42,199 nt of DNA from an uncultured Clostridium sp. Its GTDB lineage: Bacteria > Bacillota > Clostridia > TANB77 > CAG-508. Each line of letters begins with the position of its first letter. The stretch's first letter is position 1. The DNA lies in contig CAOJJB010000016.1 in NCBI GenBank assembly GCA_948436975.1, forward strand, positions 1 to 42,199, read 5' to 3'. Below the pieces are notes generated by a model that had not been told where the DNA came from, searched no databases, and saw only the letters and a list, made by a program, of their open reading frames with translations. Positions 31,118 through 40,000 of the stretch are shown here, one piece after another. The position numbers were made by a program, and so were the translations under genes.

Positions 31118-32398
31118 TTAAACCTTTTTTTTAGGTGGTCTTCCTCTTTTTTTTGGTGCTTCTTCCTTTTTAGGTCTTCCCCTTTTCTTTGGTGCATCCT
31201 CTTTTCTAGGTCTTCCTCTTTTCTTTGGTGTATCCTCTTTTCTAGGTCTTCCTCTTTTCTTTGGTGCATCCTCTTTTCTAGGTCTTCCTCTTTTCTTTGG
31301 TGCATCTTCTTTTCTAGGTCTTCCTCTACCTCTCTTTGTTGTTTCTTTTACTTCTTGAGTATGTATTATAGATTCAGGTGTTTTTTTTCTTGTATATACT
31401 TTAACATTTGACAATTTTTCTTGATTTTTCTTTTTTTCTTTCTTTCTTGTATATATTTTTACATTTGGATTTTCTCTTTTATTTTCTGCTTTATTTTCTT
31501 TTTTATTAATTATTTTACTATCTTTTTCTGTTATTTTTCTTGTATATTTTCTTATATTAGCTTCTGCAATTGCTTTTTCAATGTCTTCCAAATCAAAATC
31601 ATTTTCAACTTTTTCTTCTCCTAAATCAAAATCTAATAATTTAGCATTAAATACCATTGTAAGATCATCTAAATTTTCTTTTTTACTCTTTTTATTATTA
31701 TCTCTTACCATTTTATTTTCTTTTATTTCTTCTACCTCATCATACTCTTTGTACTCTTCTATTTCTTCATCTTCGTCTTCATATTCTTCATACTCTTCTA
31801 TTTCTTCATCTTCGTCTTCATATTCTTCATACTCTTCTACTTCTTCATACTCTTCTACTTCTTCATCTTCGTCTTCGTATTCTTCATACTCTTCTACTTC
31901 TTCATCTTCGTCTTCATATTCTTCATACTCTTCTACTTCTTCATCTTCGTCTTCGTATTCTTCATACTCTCCTACTTCTTCATCTTCGTCTTCATATTCT
32001 TCGTACTCTTCTATCTCTTCATCTTCTGATTCTTCTAAATATTTGTTTCTAGCACTTTCATAATTATCTTTCTCTACTATTATAGAGTCATTTCCTAAAA
32101 TATCATTAGTATAATCTAAACTTCCAATTAACTTATTTTCTAATTCTTCATGCTCTTCATCATTATTAACTTTTTTTCTTCCTATTTTTTCTTTTCTCTT
32201 TTTAAAATTATCCTTTTTATCCATCATATAGCTAAAGATTAGTACAATTGCTATTAATAAAATTGCAAATGTAAAAAGTAATATTTTTCCAAATTCTGAA
32301 CTTATACTTATAGTGTAATTTCCTGTTGTAGCATAAATTTTATTTGAATAAAATAAAAATATAGCTATACTTACAAGAGCTTTTTTAATTTTTTTCAT
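31118..32398 (-). CDS. Membrane protein with acidic repeats and seven AT-hook motifs
   Basis: The protein has 426 residues and no family that I recognise. Residues 6-23 resemble a signal peptide (possible cut IYA|TT); 39-58 are a membrane segment followed by KKDNFKKRKEK, so by the positive-inside rule the rest is cytoplasmic. Residues about 125-225 are acidic repeats with a 13-residue period (EYEEYEDEDEE, six copies). Residues about 225-340 are Lys-rich, with three KxYTRK copies. The C-terminus carries seven RGRP cores in 12-residue units (KKRGRPRKEDAP), the AT-hook that binds the minor groove of AT-rich DNA in eukaryotic and a few bacterial proteins. A tether between membrane and nucleoid is an inference. 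AGGAG overlaps the kinase stop codon, so translation is coupled. Gene 2 of the operon. Confidence 0.85.
   Translation of the reverse strand: MKKIKKALVSIAIFLFYSNKIYATTGNYTISISSEFGKILLFTFAILLIAIVLIFSYMMDKKDNFKKRKEKIGRKKVNNDEEHEELENKLIGSLDYTNDILGNDSIIVEKDNYESARNKYLEESEDEEIEEYEEYEDEDEEVGEYEEYEDEDEEVEEYEEYEDEDEEVEEYEEYEDEDEEVEEYEEVEEYEEYEDEDEEIEEYEEYEDEDEEIEEYKEYDEVEEIKENKMVRDNNKKSKKENLDDLTMVFNAKLLDFDLGEEKVENDFDLEDIEKAIAEANIRKYTRKITEKDSKIINKKENKAENKRENPNVKIYTRKKEKKKNQEKLSNVKVYTRKKTPESIIHTQEVKETTKRGRGRPRKEDAPKKRGRPRKEDAPKKRGRPRKEDTPKKRGRPRKEDAPKKRGRPKKEEAPKKRGRPPKKKV
31128..31335. repeat. 36-bp tandem repeats encoding the AT-hooks
   Basis: About six near-identical 36-bp units, each with TCTAGGTCTTCCTC and TTTCTTTGGTGCATC, coding KKRGRPRKEDAP on the minus strand. 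The two distal units have diverged. Copy number could vary without frame change. Confidence 0.9.
31750..32022. repeat. 39-bp tandem repeats encoding acidic units
   Basis: Six repeats of about 39 bp (TCTTCATCTTCGTCTTCATA core) coding for EYEEYEDEDEE(V/I). One unit carries an extra 18-bp partial copy near 31840-31860. Every change is a multiple of three, so the frame is kept. Confidence 0.88.
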
Positions 32399-32409
32399 AT
32401 TAATTTCTC

Positions 32410-33882
32410 CTATTCTTCTGTATTTTTTTCTTTCATGTTTTTCTCTGGTTTTGTTGGTATCCTTATTACAACTTCTGTTCCTTTTCCAACTTCACTTTTT
32501 ATATCTATCATACTATTATTTTGATCTAAAATTTCCTTTGCTATTGAAAGTCCTAATCCAGTCCCTCCCATTTCTCTAGTACGTGCTTTATCAACTCTAT
32601 AAAATCTTTCAAATATTTTGTCTAAATCTTCTTTTGGTATTCCTACTCCTGTATCTATAATCTTTATATATGCATCATTATATACAAATCCAACATAAAC
32701 TTTAATATTTCCTCCTTCTGGAGTATATTTTATTGCATTTGTAAGTATATTTAAAACCACTCTTTCTATACCGTTTTTATCGGCATATACTAATGGAACA
32801 TTAGATGTTACAAAACATTCTCCTAATTGATTTTTCTTTTTCATTTCAAGATCTAATCCATCAAATGTATATTTTACTAATTCTCCTAAATCGAATTCTG
32901 ATTTTTCTACTTTAACTTTTGAGGTATCATATTTTGAAAGAACTAGTAAATCACTAACTAATCTTGACATTCTTGATGCTTCACCTGATATTCTTTCTAA
33001 AAATTTCTTATTTGTTTCTAAATCTACTTCATTTTCTAATAATGTATCTGCATATCCTAATATAGATGTTATTGGTGTTTTTAATTCATGTGATACATCT
33101 GCTACAAATCTCTTTCTCATACTATCTAATTTTACATGTTCTGTTATGTCTTGTATAACAACTATAACTCCTGCTGGTCTATCATTCTCATTTTTAAATG
33201 GTGCAAAAAATAAATTTATAATTCTATCTTCTACATTTAGTTTTTTTTCTGATGATGCCCAATTATCTAAATATATGATTTTTTCTAAATTAATATCTAC
33301 ATTATATTTGTTAAATATTTCTTCAAAGTTTTTTTCTTTATCTATATTTAAAAATGTTTTGGCTGCTGGATTTATATGTATTATTTCACTATTAATATTA
33401 AATGCTATAATACCATCTGTCATATGAAGTAATATTGTTTCCATTTGCTTTTTTTGTCTTGTTACTTCATTAAGGTTTTCTTTTAATTCTATATTCATAG
33501 AATCAAATGCTATTACTAAATCATTTATTTCATTTTTCTTTTTACTTCCATCACTTAAATATTTAATTCTTTCATTTTTGGTTGCTTTTTCTGCACTTTT
33601 TATTAAATTAGAGATTGGAGATATAACTATTTTAGTTATGATTATTCCCATTATAATCATTATTACTATAAATATACATATGTATATACTCATTAATATT
33701 TTTGTTTGATTTATTTCTGACTGTACTATATTTTGAATTTCATTTATTGTTACATTTGTATTTATTTGATTATTTATTTTCTCTAAATTATATATATATG
33801 TTAATCCCAATGCTGTAACAACTACTATTCCTATAATAGAAAATGCTAAAATTATTTTTATTTTTATATTTTTTAACATCAT
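32410..33882 (-). CDS. Sensor histidine kinase, PhoR/WalK-like, without an adjacent response regulator
   Basis: The protein has about 490 residues. Two membrane segments (about 10-28 and 62-85) flank a short outside loop; a HAMP region (TKIVISPISNLIKSAEKATK), a PAS-like domain (about 150-250), HisKA with phospho-His in VADVSHELKTP (about His265), and a HATPase domain follow. N box NILTNAIKYTPEG, G1 DTGVGIP, F box FERFYR and G2 GGTGLGLSIAKE are complete. The start is uncertain: ATG at 33882 or 33879, with GGTGA upstream, or GTG at 33891. It is the first gene of the seven-gene operon. The upstream neighbour ends at a terminator, so no regulator is co-transcribed. Stop codon and next ribosome site overlap. 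Confidence 0.9.
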   Translation of the reverse strand: MMLKNIKIKIILAFSIIGIVVVTALGLTYIYNLEKINNQINTNVTINEIQNIVQSEINQTKILMSIYICIFIVIMIIMGIIITKIVISPISNLIKSAEKATKNERIKYLSDGSKKKNEINDLVIAFDSMNIELKENLNEVTRQKKQMETILLHMTDGIIAFNINSEIIHINPAAKTFLNIDKEKNFEEIFNKYNVDINLEKIIYLDNWASSEKKLNVEDRIINLFFAPFKNENDRPAGVIVVIQDITEHVKLDSMRKRFVADVSHELKTPITSILGYADTLLENEVDLETNKKFLERISGEASRMSRLVSDLLVLSKYDTSKVKVEKSEFDLGELVKYTFDGLDLEMKKKNQLGECFVTSNVPLVYADKNGIERVVLNILTNAIKYTPEGGNIKVYVGFVYNDAYIKIIDTGVGIPKEDLDKIFERFYRVDKARTREMGGTGLGLSIAKEILDQNNSMIDIKSEVGKGTEVVIRIPTKPEKNMKEKNTEE

Positions 33883-33912
33883 TTTCACCACTTGACATTA
33901 TTTTCTTTTTCT

Positions 33913-33941
33913 ATTATATACTTAAGATTTTTTTTATTCAA
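33913..33941 (-). promoter_or_regulatory. Promoter of the kinase to ferredoxin operon (TTGAAT-17-TATAAT)
   Basis: On the minus strand TTGAAT (33936-33941) and TATAAT (33913-33918), spacer 17 bp. The -35 follows directly after the terminator of the M26 gene. Confidence 0.75.
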
Positions 33942-33957
33942 GAAATTTAATAAAAAA

Positions 33958-34050
33958 AATCGAAGAATATTATCATTAAAAATAACTCAAATTATTAAAC
34001 TTTCTTATCTAATAATTTGAGTTCAATTTAAGTCTATATTTCTTCGATTT
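33958..34050 (-). terminator. Nested double-hairpin terminator of the M26 gene
   Basis: An inner stem AACTCAAATTATTA (33984-33997) with its perfect inverse (34010-34023) sits inside outer arms AAATCGAAGAATAT (about 33957-33970) and ATATTTCTTCGATTT (34036-34050, one bulge). On the minus strand the outer arm runs into T8. A cruciform of this size is larger than the other terminators here. Confidence 0.8.
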
Positions 34051-34073
34051 CTTTATTTTATTTAAAAATAATT

Positions 34074-37000
34074 TTATTTTAATTCTGGATATGCATTTGT
34101 TGGAACATTATCTAAATTCCAAATTTCTTCATCAAAATGTAATATGTCTTTATAAAATTGTTTATTTATTATATCATCATCTGTTGCTGATTTTAAATGA
34201 TTACCAGTATTTTCTGTAACACTAGTTGTTCCTGTTGCTGAATTCAATTCATAGCAATTTTCTAAACTACTATTAATAATTTGTTCTGAAGCTGCTGTGA
34301 ACTTATTTACATTAATCTCTGTATCATTACTTGTAAATCCAGTCATACTACCTATAGAAATTGAATTTTTAATAACTGGCTTATCATAAATATTTCCTAT
34401 AAACCCTCCATTCATATTACGTGAATCTGTACTTTTTGGTCTATTTATATAAACATTTGATACTACATTTTCTATTTGAATATTTTGTTGTGATGCTCCT
34501 ATAATACCACCATTTTCTGTTGTATAACATTCCATATGTCCTTGTACATAAACATTTTTTATAGTTCCACCAAACTTTCTACCAATAAAAGTTGATATAT
34601 ATACTCCTGTTCCTGTTACATCTGCATTTTTTACTGATATATTTTCAAATACTGAATTTGCATTTTCTCTACCATCCATTCCAGATACTACTGCTACATT
34701 ATTTCTTCCTGATAATGTTATATTATTAAATTTCATATCCTTTAATGTAGCTGTATATGTTTGTTTTGCAAATGCTGCTATAAAATCTCCTGTTCCTTCA
34801 TTTGTAAAGTTTTCTATATTTAAGTTTTGTACAGTTCCTCTAAAGTTTTCAAATAATGCACTATTAGTTAAATTTGAAATCGTATGTCCATTTCCATCAA
34901 TCTTACCAGTAAATATAGAAGTAACAACTGCACTAGTATAAGTCTTACCAGTGAAATCAATATCTGAATCTAATATATATATACCACTAGAGTCTTCATT
35001 AAGCATAGCCATATCATCTACACTTCTAATATGATGAGTTAATTTTTCAACAATACAATCTCTAGTAACTACATTACTTACAGCTCCACCAATCAGGCTT
35101 AAGTCATTTCTGCCACCAAAGTTCATTTGTAAATCTGATACACTAATCTTTTCAACAGTACTCATTTCAGCTTTGTAAGATAATGCTCCTGCATTGTTAA
35201 TATTCTTAGGTATATTAGTACCCTCAAATAATATATTTCCAACATAACCATATCTAATTTTATTAAATATAGGTAATGTATTTCCTGTTATTTTATGACC
35301 ATTACCATCTAATCTACCCATAAATGTTTGAGTAACATTTGTTGTCATTCCAGAAAAGTCAATGTCATTATCTAAAACATAATATCCATAAGGTTGTTTA
35401 TTAATTTTTTCTACTAATTCTTCAGCTGTTGTTATATGTGTAATCTCTACATCTGTACCAAGTGGGTCTGCCACAAAATCATTTGTAGCACTCTTTAAGT
35501 AATGATAATATATCTTTCTAAGATTTGTTCTTTGAGAAATGTTTCTATCTCCTTTATCAGCATCATTTCTTAATGCTTCTGTAAATCTTTCTATCATGTA
35601 ATCAACATCAATATATTTATTATTATTTATATTTTCTTGAACTGTTGCATATCTACTCATCTTGTATTGTTTCCAATCCATTTCAGTACCAGTTACCTTC
35701 TTTGTAATTTTCTTTATTGCATCTAAGTCATTTGCACTTGCTTTACTACCATAAGTTACATAACCATCTACTCCAGCATAACCTAACATTTCAAAGAAGT
35801 TACGTTTAGTAGAAAATGCATCTGCATAACCACCATCAAGATGACCAATAAACCAACGGTTTACCCAAACAGATTCAAAACCATAATCATTTGTACCAAT
35901 ACCATTTATAATATTTAATCCTCTAACACTTACTCCCCAAGCATTATTAGGACGTAACACAATTTGATTATCATATAATGCCTCTAATGATGTTAAGTTC
36001 ATCTGTTCTGCTTGATCTGCTGTAATTGTTCTCCATGAAGACCATCCAGCAGATATAGACATTTTCGTTGCAATCTTTGATTGTTGTTCAGGAGTTAATT
36101 GAATAAATGCTTTTCCTTCAATATAATCAAGTAAATCAAGAGCATTTTGTTGTCCCTTAAAATAATTTTCTAATTTCTCTTTTGTATTAATTCTCTCAGG
36201 AGTTAAGTTTTGAGTAGCATTACCTTCTTTATTTAAGTTAAAAGATGTATTAAAGTAATAAGGTCCCACATCTTGAACAAGATTATTTTCACTCCAATTA
36301 ACACGTTGTTCAACATTACCTTCAGTAAGTGTTTCAAGTTGAACTCTACATCCACGTTGATGTAACATTATTTTATCATATAAAGCGTGTTCAAATTCAT
36401 GTGTCCAAGTATCATAGTTTGTAACTCCAGGTGTTGCTTGAAACCATAAGAATCCAGCTGTATTTCCAACACCAGCTGATGAACCAGGAGGTTGCCATAA
36501 TCCTAATACTTCACTAAAGTTTTTAAAGAATGGATAATTTAAACCAACTTTTCCTTGTGTATAAACTGGACTTGTTCCTATTGGAATATTAGTACCTGGT
36601 ATATAAGTTGTCTTATAACCAGTTATTATTTTAGTACAATCATAAACCATAATACAATAATTATTCCATTTACCTGAATCAAATGATCCTGCTAAAGTAC
36701 TAAAATGATTTTTTACTAAAACAACATGACTATTAATTTTCTTTCTAACTTCATTTCTTCCAGTATCAGTATTAATATCTTTATGATACAACTGTGAAGG
36801 ACCAATTTGTAGATGGGCAGGTCCAGCTATCATATATGTACAATCAACAGGCATTGTAATTACTGGAAGTATCATTCTAGAATTCTTCTTAAGTTGATAC
36901 CAAGCACGATATAATATTTCAGGCCTATTATCTACTCCAAATTCAGCCAAAATATTTCTAGTACCAAAATACTCAGTAAACCAATCATTTACGTCTTCAT

Positions 37001-40000
37001 ATCCACCAATATTTTCTATAATATAATCTAAAAAATATTTTAGTTCAGAACTTACTGTATATTTGCTTATGTTACTTTTAAAGAAACTATCTGTAACATT
37101 AACACCAATATTACCAACTAATACTTCATTAACAAGACTATCAAGTGTATTTGTATCTTTAAACATCTTATTTTCAAACAATAGAATATCAGATACCTTA
37201 GATCCACCTATTTCAAAATTATACCATCTATAATAGTAATTATAGGCATATAATATATTTTTTAATCTTCCACTATCTATTAGTTCTTGTTTTATTTTAT
37301 TATTTAATATTTCATTATTTAATGTAAGTATACAATTTGAATCATTTTGTAATAATTGTAAAGCAATAGTTTCTGCAATAGGTTTTATTGTTTCATTATA
37401 ATGATCTTTGTATAATCTACTATCCCCCGCTGTAGTAATCGGGTCTAAATCAGTTGTATAATCTAATCCTTTAATATATTCTGTAATTGTATTTACAATT
37501 CCTGATTCAGATTTAATTGTATAATTATTATAAGCATATTTTGCTTCTAATCCTGTTATACTATAGATTGCAATACTTTGTTCAGGACTTTCGAATGTAA
37601 CATTATATTCTTTTATTGTATAGTCTGAAAATACAACTTTAATACTTGTAATTTTTTCATAATCATTTGATGTTAAATATGTTATCAATTTTCCATCACT
37701 ATATGGTAATATGTGATTTATAACTTTTGTATTTAATACATCATCATTTGCAATTTTAGCTCCATCTTCTACAAAATATTTTGAATCATAAAATGGCATT
37801 AATTTATATAAATTACTATATAATACTTCTTTTGATTCATCATAATTTGATAATTTTCTTAATCTATCATAATCTGGAATATATACTGTACTATTATTTG
37901 GTTCTAACTCTTCCTCTACTTCATTTGATGGATCACTATTTTTCAATTTTGGTAATTTATCATAAGATACTTCTGTTAAATCCCAAATATTTTCATCAAA
38001 GTTTGCATTATTTTTAAAGAATTCCCCTGTAACTCCACTAATTGATATAGTTTTCACCATTTCTCCTGAAGCATTTGATGTTAGTTCAGATTCTTCTAAT
38101 TCATAATTGTTAGTAGAAGCTCTGTTTATAGCTGAACCACATACTTTATTCAATCCTGTTCCTGTTGATAAACTTACATTATTTTTCAAAATTGTTGATG
38201 AATTCATTGTTAAACCAATAATACCACCATTTAATCTAGGTCCTCCACCACTGCTTATGTAATTTATCTTAGTAATACAATTTTCAATAGTAATTTGAGG
38301 TGTTTCCAATCCATGTCCAAGTATACCACCTATTCCATTACCATCTTTGCTTTGAGTTGAATGTACTTCTCCTTGTACATAACAATTTTTAATTGTACCA
38401 CCTGTCATATAGCCTACAATACCTGCTACTCTTATATGCCCTGATGTATTTACGTTATAATTTGTTAAACTACATTCTTCAATAGTTCCACCTATTAAAT
38501 TACCAATAAATCCTGCTGTTTCATTTCCTTTTGTTGTTAAATTTAAATTCTTAATATGAACATTTTTTATATTAACATTTGTACCTGTATTTGCTATACT
38601 TCCCTTAGAATTTGCTCCTGATAGATTTACATTTTCTAATATAAGATTTTGAATTGTTCCATTTTCTATATTATTAAATAATGGTTTACTTAAATTATAT
38701 ATTTTATGTCCATTTCCATTTATTGTTCCTGTAAAACTTTCTACATCTATTAAGCTTATTCCATTTACATTTCCTAAAGCATCATAATCTTTAGTTAAAT
38801 TAAATGTTCCATTTGGATTTGCTTTTATTTCTTCTATTAATCTTTCTATTGTAAAGTTTTCTGCTATTCCATTATTTATTTGTCCATATACTACTTCTAA
38901 TTTATCTTGTTTTGTATCTCCTACATATTGAACTATATTATTATAATTTAATATAAACTTTAATTCGTTATTTTCTATTTTGTATTCAGATATTGTTGTA
39001 TAAAAGCTTGGCATATCTCGCATTTGTACTTTTATTATATAATCATTTAAATTATTTAATTCTGTTTCTCTTATGCTTCTAACTTCTTGTACTGTTTCTC
39101 CTGATTCTCTATACAAATTAACTTGTATAATATCTTTCATTTCTATCTTTCTTCCACCTAAAGATATCTCTTCTTCTAGTAATGTTATATTTGTATACTC
39201 ATTTGCTCCTTCTTCAATACCATTTGTATCTAAATCATAATCTACTATTACTATTATTTTATAATTTTCACTAGCTGTTTTAGTAAATTCTATTTCTTCT
39301 GTTAACTCTTTTGTTGCTATTATTGCATTCTTTTCATCTTTTACTTCTATTCTTCCAGTTTTTATACTTTCTTCTTCATCTTTTATCTCAAATTTTGCCT
39401 TTATTTTTTCATCTTGTGTTTCTTCATAACTAAAGTTTGTTATTGTTGGTTTTTCTTTTTTTATTTCTATTTTTGCTGTTTTGTTTTCTTCATCTATTTC
39501 AAATTCTTTTGTATTATTTAATGTTACTTTTTCTATTCTTATCTCTTTTACACCTGATGTTTCATATCCTTCTATGTTTGCTTTATATATTGTATTTTCT
39601 TTTCTTAACTCATATTCTTTTCCATTTATTATTGCTTTTTCTAGATAAAAATTAGTTTTATTACTACTTTCAAATCCTACTATTATTGTTTCATTTTTTT
39701 CAAAATATTTATTTTCTATTTCTCCTTTATATGTTTTTACATTATCAATTTTTAATTCATAATCTCCTAATAATTGAATTTGATTTGTAAATATTGTTTC
39801 ATTTTCTACTTTATTTTCTTGGTCCTCTTTATTACTGTCTAAATCGTATGTTGCTTTTATTTTTATTTCATATACTTTTAATTCTTCTACTTCTATTTCT
39901 AGTTCATTTTTTCCTGACCTTAGTTCTCTTTGTTCTTTACTTCCATCTTCTTGTTTTACTATTTCTATGTTCCCTTCTTTTAATGCTTCTTCTTCATCTA

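Noticed and set aside
31033-31305. A 90-residue frame rich in HQRKEEDLEKR units
   Set aside because: It is the AT-hook repeat array read in another frame on the same strand; no ribosome site, and its periodicity is inherited from the 36-bp DNA repeat.
31581-32063. A 160-residue Ser/Tyr-rich frame on the plus strand
   Set aside because: It is the antisense of the acidic repeat array of the AT-hook gene; Ser and Tyr come from reversed Glu/Asp codons.
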